Below, in pieces: positions 8,068 through 15,735 of a stretch of 64,000 nt of DNA. The notes under the pieces were generated by a model. That model was not told the DNA's origin, searched no databases, and saw only the letters and a list, made by a program, of their open reading frames with translations. The DNA comes from Lewinellaceae bacterium (GTDB taxonomy: Bacteria; Bacteroidota; Bacteroidia; Chitinophagales; Saprospiraceae). Within the stretch, counting starts at the first letter, position 1; every line of letters starts with the position of its first letter. The stretch is taken from positions 1 through 64,000 of the forward strand of contig JACJYA010000021.1 of the NCBI GenBank assembly GCA_020636315.1, given 5' to 3'. A program made the position numbers and the translations under genes.

Positions 8068-8276
8068 GTAACTATTTAGGGAAGCTTCGAAGGGGCATTT
8101 TCAGCCTTTGTTTGCCCCTAACCCTGGCGCCTCGTCCGCCGCCAAAGGCTCTGGCCGACGGAAGCCGCAGGGTAGCTTCGGCGCCCGCGGGAAGGGAGCA
8201 AAGGCTGAAAATGCCTGGCCATCTTTTAGGATTGAGGCAAAGCCAGGCATCTTCAGCCGGGTAGCTGAATAGTTAC
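8068..8276. repeat. Nested inverted-repeat element between cytochrome and oxidoreductase genes
   Basis: The outer arms GTAACTATTTAG (8068-8079) and CTGAATAGTTAC (8265-8276) pair with one mismatch. Inside, GGCATTTTCAGCCTTTG (8094-8110) is a perfect 17-bp inverted match to 8199-8215. A third hairpin pairs ATGCCTGGC (8211-8219) with GCCAGGCAT (8242-8250). The interior is GC-rich and has no credible reading frame. The nesting and defined ends resemble a MITE-like insertion; a structured untranslated leader is the alternative. Confidence 0.6.
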
Positions 8277-8300
8277 TACTTAAACCTATAAATCACAACT

Positions 8301-8768
8301 ATGAAAATATCATTCTACATCAACGGCAACGCCCACAGCATAGAGGCGGACGGCAACACCCCTCTGCTGTGGGTCATCAGAGATGTGCTGGACTTGAAAG
8401 GCACCAAGTTCGGCTGCGGTAAAGCAGCCTGTGGCGCCTGCACTATTCATGTTGACGGAGAAGCAGTCCGCTCCTGTTCGTATTCCGCAAAATTTGCGGA
8501 AGGGAAAAACATCACGACGATCGAAGGGCTTTCTGCCGGCGATAGCCTGCACCCGGTGCAGCAGGCCTGGATCGAAGAGGTCGTTCCCCAGTGTGGCTAT
8601 TGCCAGCCCGGCTTTATGATGGCTACGGCTGCCCTTTTAGAGAAAATACCCAATCCTACGGATCAGGACATTGACGACAATATCGTGAATATCTGCCGTT
8701 GTGGCACCTACTACCGCATGCGCAAAGCCATCCACCGGGCAGCGGAGATCAAAAATGCTAACATCTAA
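8301..8768 (+). CDS. [2Fe-2S] small subunit of xanthine-dehydrogenase-family (isoquinoline oxidoreductase-like) enzyme
   Basis: The 155-residue protein has the two-domain layout of the family. The N-terminal plant-ferredoxin-like [2Fe-2S] site is in KFGCGKAACGACTIHVDG plus a later RSC. The C-terminal helical [2Fe-2S] site is in CGYCQPG and CRCGTYYR. It carries electrons from the molybdenum cofactor of the large subunit encoded 11 bp downstream. No FAD subunit is adjacent, which is the arrangement of isoquinoline 1-oxidoreductase and related aldehyde oxidising enzymes that pass electrons to cytochromes; the cytochrome-like gene at 7540 fits that pattern. Confidence 0.9.
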   Translation: MKISFYINGNAHSIEADGNTPLLWVIRDVLDLKGTKFGCGKAACGACTIHVDGEAVRSCSYSAKFAEGKNITTIEGLSAGDSLHPVQQAWIEEVVPQCGYCQPGFMMATAALLEKIPNPTDQDIDDNIVNICRCGTYYRMRKAIHRAAEIKNANI

Positions 8769-8779
8769 AACAACTGGCT

Positions 8780-10948
8780 ATGAGTGAATCAAAACCCAAA
8801 AAGAAGTTTTCAAGGAGAAAGTTTATTATCCGGTCAGCAGTTGGTGTTGGCGTATTGCTGGGAACGGGGTATGTGACCCGGCCGGTCTGGAGGCGGTCTC
8901 TTGCTGAAATGGCCAATTCGGCAGAAGCCCCGTACCTTGGAGATACGGAATCGCCACTATTGTGGTTTGAGGTATCCGCCGAAAACCAGGTCGTTTTGTA
9001 TTCTCCAAAAGTAGAAATGGGGCAGGGTACGTTTACCGGCCTGGCGCAGATTGCCGCTGATGAGCTGGAGGTGGATATCAATAAAATCAAGGTAGTGCAC
9101 GCCCCAACGGCTTCCGGCAATATCGACGGCATGTCCACCGGCGGCAGCACTTCCATAAGCAGCCTGTGGCAACCCCTGCGCGAGCTGGCCGCCACCATGC
9201 GGGAAATGCTGAAAAATGAGGCCGCCCGGATAATGGAAACGGATGCCGCTGCCCTTACGGTCAAAGAAGGAGTAGTCTCAGGCAATGGCCAAACCCTGAC
9301 TTACGGTGAAATTGCTAAACAGGTAAAGGAATGGAATATTCCCGACACCCCTCCTTTGAAAGATGTCAAATCCTATAAATTCATCGGAAAACCCATTCCC
9401 AGGGTGGATCTGGCCGATAAGGTGGCCGGGGCTTCCATTTTTGGCATGGACGCTGCGATGCCTGATATGCTCTATGGTGCAGTGGCCCGGCCCTCTTCCA
9501 TTGGCGCCAAATACGTCAGCGCCGATACCAGCCGTGCCGAAAAAATGCCTGGAGTAGTGAAAGTGGTCCGGGAAAAAGACTTTGTCGGTGTAGTGGCTCG
9601 TTCCCGTATGGAAGCTGAAAATGCCAAAAATGCTATCATCGTAACCTGGGATACCGGGAAAAACTGGCAGTCTGAAGACATTGAAGAAATGATCAGAGTA
9701 GGAAAAGGAGAGCCCTATGTCATACAGAAAGCAGGCCGGGCTAAACGAATTCTGGACAATGAAGAAGAGGTGTTTACCGCAGAATACAAAAGCCCTGTTG
9801 GTGCTCATGCTCAGTTAGAACCCAATGGGGCGGTGGCCTATGTTGAGGGTGATAAAGCTACGGTCATCATCTCTACTCAGGTCGTTAATATCACCAGAAA
9901 TGAAGTGGCGGAACGATTGGGGCTGGAAAAAGAAAACGTGAATATCATACCTGCCTATCTGGGTGGAGGTTTTGGGCGTCGTTTGCATACTCCCAATGCC
10001 ATGCAGGCTGCTGTACTGTCCAAAGCGGTTGGCAAACCGGTCAAATGCTTTTTCAACCGGCAGGAGGAGTTTCAGAACGATACGTTCCGTCCTCCGACGC
10101 ATCATGTCCTGAGGGCCAAACTCGGAGCAGGCGGTCTGATAAAAGCCATCGAACACAATGTATCCAGTGGGGACGTCATGTACGGTTCTCCTATGGTTCC
10201 GGCTCTTGCAGAACCCATACTGGGGGCGGATGTAGGCGCCTGGCGGGGAGGGATGATACAGTACCGCAAGATCCCGAATTACCGGGCGGTGTCCTGGCGG
10301 GTAAAACTTCCTTTTGCCACCAGCTGGTGGCGAAGCCTGGGCCTGCTGGCCAATACCTTTGCCATTGAAAGCTTTATGGATGAGCTGGCCATCAAGGCCG
10401 GAAAGGACCCGGTTCAGTTCAGGCTGGATCAGATACAGGAGGATGAGGCGGGCTACCGTTTGAAGGAAGTGATCAGGGCTGCCGCTCAAAAAGCGGGCTG
10501 GCGCGATGGCGCCCACAATGGCCGGGCAATGGGCTTTGCCGCCTCCACAGATGCCAATACCCCCTGCGCCCACGTTGTGGAAGTATCCGTGGAGGATGGG
10601 GAGATCAGGGTCCACAAAGTCACCTGTGCGATCGACCCCGGTTTTGCGGTGAACCCGGATCAGGTGCGGGCACAATGCGAGGGTTGTATCATTATGGGCC
10701 TCAGCGCGGCCATGTTCGAGAAAATGACGGTGAAGGACGGCCAGTTGACGCCAACCATTTACGGGCCCTACAAGATGGCTTTGATGAAGCACGCCCCGAA
10801 GGAGATCGATGTGGTTATTCTGGAAAACGCCGATGCGCCAGGGGCGGTTGGGGAGCCTCCGCTAGGCCCCATCGGAGCGGCCATTGCCAATGCCGTATTC
10901 CGCATTACCGGGCAGCGGCTCCGGGAAATGCCGCTGCAACTGGCCTGA
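8780..10948 (+). CDS. Molybdopterin-binding large subunit, xanthine dehydrogenase family (IorB-like), Tat-exported
   Basis: The 722-residue protein starts with a twin-arginine signal (SRRKFIIRSAVGVGVLLG, about residues 11-28), so it should be exported folded with its cofactor. It contains the family blocks EMGQGTFTGLAQIAADE near residue 77, GGGFGRR near residue 395 and, close to the C-terminus, GAVGEPPLGPIGAAI, which holds the catalytic glutamate. It forms a heterodimer with the preceding [2Fe-2S] subunit. The Tat signal means the complex is periplasmic, where it could reduce a c-type cytochrome. The substrate could be an N-heterocycle or an aldehyde and cannot be decided from sequence. Confidence 0.9.
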   Translation: MSESKPKKKFSRRKFIIRSAVGVGVLLGTGYVTRPVWRRSLAEMANSAEAPYLGDTESPLLWFEVSAENQVVLYSPKVEMGQGTFTGLAQIAADELEVDINKIKVVHAPTASGNIDGMSTGGSTSISSLWQPLRELAATMREMLKNEAARIMETDAAALTVKEGVVSGNGQTLTYGEIAKQVKEWNIPDTPPLKDVKSYKFIGKPIPRVDLADKVAGASIFGMDAAMPDMLYGAVARPSSIGAKYVSADTSRAEKMPGVVKVVREKDFVGVVARSRMEAENAKNAIIVTWDTGKNWQSEDIEEMIRVGKGEPYVIQKAGRAKRILDNEEEVFTAEYKSPVGAHAQLEPNGAVAYVEGDKATVIISTQVVNITRNEVAERLGLEKENVNIIPAYLGGGFGRRLHTPNAMQAAVLSKAVGKPVKCFFNRQEEFQNDTFRPPTHHVLRAKLGAGGLIKAIEHNVSSGDVMYGSPMVPALAEPILGADVGAWRGGMIQYRKIPNYRAVSWRVKLPFATSWWRSLGLLANTFAIESFMDELAIKAGKDPVQFRLDQIQEDEAGYRLKEVIRAAAQKAGWRDGAHNGRAMGFAASTDANTPCAHVVEVSVEDGEIRVHKVTCAIDPGFAVNPDQVRAQCEGCIIMGLSAAMFEKMTVKDGQLTPTIYGPYKMALMKHAPKEIDVVILENADAPGAVGEPPLGPIGAAIANAVFRITGQRLREMPLQLA

Positions 10949-10959
10949 ACCTTTTTGCT

Positions 10960-11006
10960 GACTTGACAAGTTTCCATGGAGATGTTCCTGGAAAACTTGT
11001 CAAGTC
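10960..11006. repeat. Palindromic spacer repeat
   Basis: GACTTGACAAGTTT (10960-10973) is perfectly inverted at 10993-11006, and pairing continues into the loop (CCATGG against CCTGG). It begins 12 bp after the Mo-hydroxylase stop codon. There is no T-run on either side, so it is not a typical terminator. It could be a REP-like repeat or a processing/stability stem. The TTGACAA core resembles the arms of the 5108-5210 palindrome. Confidence 0.55.
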
Positions 11007-11130
11007 TATCTATCTGAGCTGACAAAAATCATACCTTCCTTCCCCAAACCCGGATAACTTACCTCTCCATTCCCGGCCGTCACCTGCTCTTTTCTTTCCG
11101 CCTTGCTTTTGTAAAAATAAGCTCTGGCCT

Positions 11131-12246
11131 ATGCAACTGATCGACGGGTCGAAGATTATCACTGAAGCCTGTGTACGGGCAGGCGCCGACGTCTATGTCG
11201 GATACCCCATTACTCCATCCAACTGGTTTTACGCCTACGCTCAGAAGCGCTTCCCCCTTTTCCTTGCTGCCCCCGACGAGATTTCCACCCTGCAGTGGAT
11301 GTCGGGCTTTTCGGCGGCGGGCCGGATGCCGGTAACGGCCACCTCTTTCCCCGGCCTGGCCCTCATGGTGGAATCCCTCAACATGGCCTACATGATGGAG
11401 CTGCCCATGCTCATCGTTGTCACGCAGCGCCTGGGCCCGAGCACGGGGTCGGCCACTACCGGAGCTCAGGGGGACCTGCTGCTGCTGCGGGGCGCCATCT
11501 CCGGCGGCTATCCGGTTCCGGTTTTCTGCCCTTCCGGCTTTGAGGATTGCTGGAACCTGGCCTATGAGGGTATTAAAACGGCGATCCGGTACCGAACGCC
11601 CGTTATCCTGCTGACCTCCAAGGAAATGGTAATGACCCATAGAAGCTTCGATTTGTCCGGACTGCCGGAGATTGAAAAGGTGGAACGGCCAAAGGCAGAA
11701 CCAGGACGGCCTTACCAGCCCTACCGGGCCGGAGAGGACGGGGTTCCGCCCTTTGTTCCTCTGGGAGATGATGTCCGTCAGGTGCGGCTGAACGCCTCCA
11801 CCCATGGCAACCTGGGCCTCATTCAGAAAGAGAGCCCTGAAGCTATGGCCAACACCCGGCGGCTGCAGGAAAAGCTGGAGCAGAATATTCCGGCCTTCAC
11901 TTTCTATGGCCTGGATGAAGAAACAGGAGCAGAGGAACTGATCATTTCTTATGGCATCTCTGCCGATGCGGCGCGCGATGCGGTGGCGGCGTTGCGAAGT
12001 CAGGGCAAAAAAGTGTCTCTGCTGATCGTTAAGACCCTGCTGCCCTTCCCTCCGGCTATTCTGGACATATTGGAGCGCTATGAAAAACAGGTGTTTGTCG
12101 AGGAAAACCTGCCGGGGTTGCTCCGGGAATTGGTTTACGGGCAGGCGCGGAGAAAGAACACCCGCAGTGTGAACAAGATCGGAAGCATGATCACTCCTTC
12201 CGAAATAATAAACCAAACCGGAGGTGAGGCCTTCCCCACCGGTTAA
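11131..12246 (+). CDS. 2-oxoacid:acceptor (ferredoxin) oxidoreductase, alpha subunit
   Basis: The 371-residue protein matches the alpha (pyrimidine-binding plus domain II) part of 2-oxoacid:ferredoxin oxidoreductases. It has the YPITPSN motif at about residue 25, the E-x-S/T-containing stretch PDEISTLQWMSG, and the TSFPGLALMVESLNMAY region. It lacks the N-terminal gamma domain that is fused to alpha in many KorA proteins; that domain is instead fused to the beta chain in the next gene. The complex oxidatively decarboxylates a 2-oxoacid with CoA and reduces ferredoxin, or runs in reverse. The gene precedes its beta partner by about 60 bp. Confidence 0.88.
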   Translation: MQLIDGSKIITEACVRAGADVYVGYPITPSNWFYAYAQKRFPLFLAAPDEISTLQWMSGFSAAGRMPVTATSFPGLALMVESLNMAYMMELPMLIVVTQRLGPSTGSATTGAQGDLLLLRGAISGGYPVPVFCPSGFEDCWNLAYEGIKTAIRYRTPVILLTSKEMVMTHRSFDLSGLPEIEKVERPKAEPGRPYQPYRAGEDGVPPFVPLGDDVRQVRLNASTHGNLGLIQKESPEAMANTRRLQEKLEQNIPAFTFYGLDEETGAEELIISYGISADAARDAVAALRSQGKKVSLLIVKTLLPFPPAILDILERYEKQVFVEENLPGLLRELVYGQARRKNTRSVNKIGSMITPSEIINQTGGEAFPTG

Positions 12247-12307
12247 CCCGGGAAAAAGGTGTCGCCTCCCCGGGTATAACTTGTTCGACAATGAATGCAT
12301 AAACAAT

Positions 12308-13549
12308 ATGACACAATCAATAATTAAAGCTAAAGATATGCCTTTCTGCCCCGGTTGCGGGCACGGCATTGCCATCAAAAATCTGTCGAAAGCGCTGGAA
12401 GGAGCCGGCTACGATCCACTGGATGTAATCGTCGTCAGCGATATCGGCTGCGCCGGCCTGGTGGACCCCGTTCTGGCTACCCACACCATTCATGGCCTGC
12501 ACGGCAGGGCGCCCGCCCTGGCGCTGGGCATATCGCTTGGATTGTCGAACCCCGGTAAAAAAGTACTGGCCATACAGGGTGACGGCGGGGCCACGATCGG
12601 CCTGCAGCACCTGCTGGAGGCCGCCCGCCGGAATGTCGATATGACCCTTATCGTCCTGAACAATCTGCTCTACGGTATGACCGGCGGGCAGATGAGCGGC
12701 CTTTCCACCCTGGAATTTAAAGCCGGCCGGCACATCGAAGATGACGCTCCTCCTTTTGATATCGTCCGGCTGACGCACGAGGCGGGAGCGGCTTATAGTT
12801 CCAGGGTTACAGCCCCGGGAGATTTCAAAACACATTTTGCTGAGGCGCTGGCAACACCGGGCTTTGCCCTGGTCGAAGTGGCCTGCCTGTGCCCTTCTCA
12901 TGGAGTGGGAAAGATGAAAGAGCTTGTATCTGTCGCTTCAGGGGATCTGGGGCTGGCTCGCCGGCGGGAGCCTGCCCGGGTGGCGTTTAAAGAAACTGCA
13001 CCGCTTTTTGAGAAAGGCCGGCAAACCGAGGCTCCCTTCCATTCCGGTATCAAAGAGCGGCTGGGTATCGTCATTGCCGGTTCAGCCGGCGGAGGGGTAC
13101 AATCAACGGCCAGGCTGATCGCCAATGCGGGCATCCTCTCCGGCCTGCACGCCACTATGAAAGGGGAATATCCCATCACCGTAGGCACTGGTTTTTCCCT
13201 GGCGGAGGTCATCCTTTCGACAAAGGAGATCCATTATACCGGCCTGGAGGTTCCTGATGCGGTAGTGGCCGTTACCACAGATGGGTTGGCTAAGGCCAGA
13301 AGCAGGATCAAGCCCGGCACTTCTGTTGTTTTGGACAGCAAGCTGGAGGAGTCCGCCTCCTGTCCAAATGCCATTTACGGCGATTTTCAAAAGGAAGCCG
13401 GTAAACAGGGAGCTGCTTTATTCGCAGCTGTCTTCTGGCTGGTGAAGGAGGGCATGCTGGAAGCTGATGCACTGCTGGAAGTAGCACGGAAACACAAACA
13501 TGCGAAATCCCTCGTAGAGGTGATTGAGAGAGGGGTGGGAGTGGGGTAA
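12308..13549 (+). CDS. 2-oxoacid:ferredoxin oxidoreductase, fused beta and gamma subunits
   Basis: With the ATG at 12308 the product has 413 residues. Residues 1-235 are the thiamine-diphosphate-binding beta subunit, with CPGCGHG near residue 13, QGDGGATIG near residue 90 and the magnesium-binding NNLLYGMTGGQ. From about residue 255 a second domain begins (LGIVIAGSAGGGVQSTARL) that matches the gamma subunit, including GEYPITVGTGFSLAEVILS. Gamma is normally separate or fused to the N-terminus of alpha; fusion to the C-terminus of beta is unusual. No ferredoxin-like delta domain is present nearby. An upstream in-frame start at 12224 would overlap korA-like alpha and is less likely. Confidence 0.85.
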   Translation: MTQSIIKAKDMPFCPGCGHGIAIKNLSKALEGAGYDPLDVIVVSDIGCAGLVDPVLATHTIHGLHGRAPALALGISLGLSNPGKKVLAIQGDGGATIGLQHLLEAARRNVDMTLIVLNNLLYGMTGGQMSGLSTLEFKAGRHIEDDAPPFDIVRLTHEAGAAYSSRVTAPGDFKTHFAEALATPGFALVEVACLCPSHGVGKMKELVSVASGDLGLARRREPARVAFKETAPLFEKGRQTEAPFHSGIKERLGIVIAGSAGGGVQSTARLIANAGILSGLHATMKGEYPITVGTGFSLAEVILSTKEIHYTGLEVPDAVVAVTTDGLAKARSRIKPGTSVVLDSKLEESASCPNAIYGDFQKEAGKQGAALFAAVFWLVKEGMLEADALLEVARKHKHAKSLVEVIERGVGVG

Positions 13550-13681
13550 ATGTGTTTATGTGTAGAAGTGCTTGAGTGTAAAAGTGGGGCGGCGGCTTCG
13601 GAAAAGTGTAAACCCCCTAAGCATTAATTTTCCCTTTTGTAAAGGAATTTCCCCAAAATGTGCTAATTTTTGGTTCCATCA

Positions 13682-13707
13682 ACGAATCACGAATCACGAA
13701 TCACGAA
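13682..13707. repeat. Tandem heptamer tract (ACGAATC)n
   Basis: Three full copies plus a partial copy of ACGAATC end two bases before the ATG at 13710. The same heptamer, in the opposite orientation, forms the tract at 47542-47562. Confidence 0.75.
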
Positions 13708-13709
13708 CA

Positions 13710-14213
13710 ATGACAGCCATAGAGATACGCCCCCGGTTCCAGGAGCAGGTTCCCCTCAGCAAGGAGGAGGCCCTGGAGCGCCTGCGTGCTGCCCTGAAAC
13801 AGCCCGGAAGCCCGATTATCGGATATGTGGCGGATCACCACGTGACGCTTAAGATCCCTTATGATAAGCAGCACTTCTGGTCGCCTCAGCTGGCCCTTGA
13901 GGTTGAAACTCACGAGAGTGGGGAAGGGGCGCTTGTCCGCGGACTGTTCGGCCCGCGCCCTTCGGTCTGGCTGATGTTTGTGTTCATGTATTCGATTATT
14001 GGGGTTATCTGCCTGTTTGTAGCCATAACCGGCTTTTCCCAGCTGAGCCTGGGAATACCGGCGCCGGCCCTTTGGGTGCTGCCCATTGGCGGTGCTCTGG
14101 CCATCGTATTGTACCTCTCTGCCAAAACCGGAGAACGCCTGGGCGAAGAAGAAATGCACCAACTGAAGCTTTTTCTGAATCAGGTATTGATGGAGTCCGA
14201 AACAGCAGCGTAA
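13710..14213 (+). CDS. Small membrane protein of unknown function, two TM helices
   Basis: With the ATG at 13710 the product has 167 residues. The first 80 or so are soluble (VPLSKEEALERLRAALKQ, then a beta-rich segment). Two hydrophobic helices follow, at about residues 89-111 (WLMFVFMYSIIGVICLFVAI) and about 120-137, and then a short charged tail. The frame is open upstream to 13572, but that part overlaps spacer repeats, so the later ATG is preferred. No known family is recognised. Topology would put both termini on the same side, probably in the cytoplasm. Confidence 0.65.
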   Translation: MTAIEIRPRFQEQVPLSKEEALERLRAALKQPGSPIIGYVADHHVTLKIPYDKQHFWSPQLALEVETHESGEGALVRGLFGPRPSVWLMFVFMYSIIGVICLFVAITGFSQLSLGIPAPALWVLPIGGALAIVLYLSAKTGERLGEEEMHQLKLFLNQVLMESETAA

Positions 14214-14300
14214 CGCTCCACACCCTTTCCGCCCGCGTGATCAGAGGGGGAACCTTTTCGGTAGGAGATCCTGTTTCCCTACATACAACGGACAAGGAAC

Positions 14301-14774
14301 ATGAGTAAGAAAACCAATGCGCTGCGCCTGCTGGATGCTCAAAAAGTGCAGTATGAAATAGTGAAATACCGGTATGATGCCGGTGACCTCAGCGTAGAAA
14401 AAATCGCTGAGGAAAACGGCTTGCAACTGGAGCGCATTTTTAAAACCCTCGTCGCCAAAGGCGATAAGAACGGGGTCGCCATAGCAGTGGTGCCCGGCCA
14501 TAAGAACCTCGATCTTAAAGCTCTGGCCCGGGCCAGCGGCAACAAAAAGATGGCGCTGGCGCCGGTGAAGGACATCCAGGGCCTGACCGGCTACATTCGC
14601 GGTGGTTGTTCTCCCATGGGTATGAAGAAGGAGTATCCGGTGTTTCTCGATGTTTCTGCCCTGTCCTACAGCCTCATTTACGTCAATGCCGGCCAGCGTG
14701 GGATGCTTGTGGGTTTGCCTCCGGAAGCCTTGAAGGAGGCCACAAAAGCCGAGGTGACGGACATCGCAGAATAA
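14301..14774 (+). CDS. ybaK: Cys-tRNA(Pro)/Cys-tRNA(Cys) deacylase, YbaK/EbsC family
   Basis: The 157-residue protein is the full length expected for YbaK. Its landmarks are the N-terminal helix with a TNALRLLDAQKVQYEIVKY pattern, the FKTLVAKGD strand with the conserved catalytic lysine, and the C-terminal GYIRGGCSPMGMKK segment typical of bacterial YbaK. The family hydrolyses cysteine mischarged onto tRNA(Pro), acting in trans with prolyl-tRNA synthetase. The gene follows the small membrane protein by about 90 bp. A MITE-like element lies downstream. Confidence 0.9.
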   Translation: MSKKTNALRLLDAQKVQYEIVKYRYDAGDLSVEKIAEENGLQLERIFKTLVAKGDKNGVAIAVVPGHKNLDLKALARASGNKKMALAPVKDIQGLTGYIRGGCSPMGMKKEYPVFLDVSALSYSLIYVNAGQRGMLVGLPPEALKEATKAEVTDIAE

Positions 14775-14816
14775 ATATTCAACTCCCTGCCGTTTCCCTA
14801 ACGCCCTGAACCCATT

Positions 14817-15108
14817 AACAATTCAACAATACAACAATTCAACCCTATGCGAATCCAGAGCTAAAACGTCCTGTAGGGACGACATATCGGAAGACGTGGC
14901 CCCGAGTTAGGGACGACCCGTGCCGTAGGTACGGGACATAGCGATCAGGCCAACGCCGATGTGCCGTACCTACGGCACGGAGGTTCATTTTTCACCATTT
15001 TTTTACCGATATTTTGTACCTAACGGCACAATATCTAAGTATCCGGCCGGCGCCGGTAGTCAAATCGCCCCCATTTAGCTCTGGATTCGCATAACAATAC
15101 AACAATAC
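14817..15108. repeat. Octamer tract AACAATWC, split by an insertion
   Basis: AACAATTC, AACAATAC and AACAATTC run from 14817 to 14840; two further AACAATAC copies lie at 15093-15108. Between them sits the 246-bp inverted-repeat element. The right half ends 14 bp before the ATG at 15123. Confidence 0.65.
14847..15092. mobile_element. MITE-like element with perfect 19-bp terminal inverted repeats
   Basis: The ends ATGCGAATCCAGAGCTAAA (14847-14865) and 15074-15092 are perfect reverse complements. Inside, CCGTGCCGTAGGTACGG (14918-14934) is perfectly inverted at 14964-14980. A TAGGGACGAC motif occurs twice in the left half. There is no coding capacity for a transposase. The element interrupts an octamer tract, with copies of the same octamer on both sides, which supports insertion into pre-existing repeats. 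A clear target duplication cannot be separated from the flanking repeats. It contains a TATTTTG box that might act as an outward promoter for the zinc-ribbon gene. Confidence 0.7.
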
Positions 15109-15122
15109 AACCTCCTCTCCCC

Positions 15123-15398
15123 ATGCCCACAGAAATCAAAATAGAATGCCCCGGATGCGGCTGGGAACCCGACGGCGGCGCTTACTGGGCCTGTACCTGC
15201 GGGCAGGTGTGGGATACCTTCTCAACTGCCGGGCGCTGTCCTTCCTGCAACAAGCAATGGAAATATACCCAGTGTATTGGCTTCAAAGGCGGGTGTGATC
15301 AGTTTTCGCTCCATCTGGATTGGTACAAGGGCCTGGATGGCTGGCTGGAGGAGGAAGCCGGGGAGGTGCTGCATCAACCCGAGCGGGCCGATTTCTGA
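15123..15398 (+). CDS. Small zinc-ribbon protein of unknown function
   Basis: The 91-residue protein has four cysteine knuckles: CPGCG at residues 9-13, CTC at about 24, CPSC at about 38, and C-x6-C in CIGFKGGC. This arrangement can bind one or two zinc ions in a rubredoxin/zinc-ribbon fold. The C-terminal part (SLHLDWYKGLDGWL) is acidic and aromatic. Many such small proteins bind nucleic acid or other proteins, but nothing here shows which. The start is the only ATG, 14 bp after the octamer tract. Confidence 0.65.
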   Translation: MPTEIKIECPGCGWEPDGGAYWACTCGQVWDTFSTAGRCPSCNKQWKYTQCIGFKGGCDQFSLHLDWYKGLDGWLEEEAGEVLHQPERADF

Positions 15399-15735
15399 AG
15401 GCTCCGATCCCGGAGCTGGTTATTCTGTTTCCCGGAGTAGTCAGGGCCTCCATCGGCCTTTTTCAAAACTCGCCGAAAAAGGAAAAAATTGTATCTTGCT
15501 GCCGCTTTGGGAAGGCCTTTTGCCGTTGACCGGTATAAATGGCGCCCCGAAATGCTTTGATCCTGCAGCACTCAGCTAGAGGTTTAAAACAAACAGCCCC
15601 ATTTCCAACCATAACATCAGCCCGTACCAATGTACTGTTGCCTGCCAGCAGGCACCCCCCCAAGCCAGGCCTCCAGCTTTGCTATGCACCAGATCAGAAC
15701 CGAAAAAGACAATTCAGTAATACCAATTTCGGCAG
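15399..15735. other. Leader region of the first giant gene
   Basis: This 337-bp spacer has no convincing reading frame. A TATCTTG box at about 15491 resembles a -7 element but would give a leader of about 230 bases. No strong dyad or terminator was seen. Confidence 0.4.

Noticed and set aside
13682..13707. Tandem tract considered as a CRISPR array
   Set aside because: Units are 7-8 bases with no spacers and there are no cas genes, so these are simple tandem tracts.
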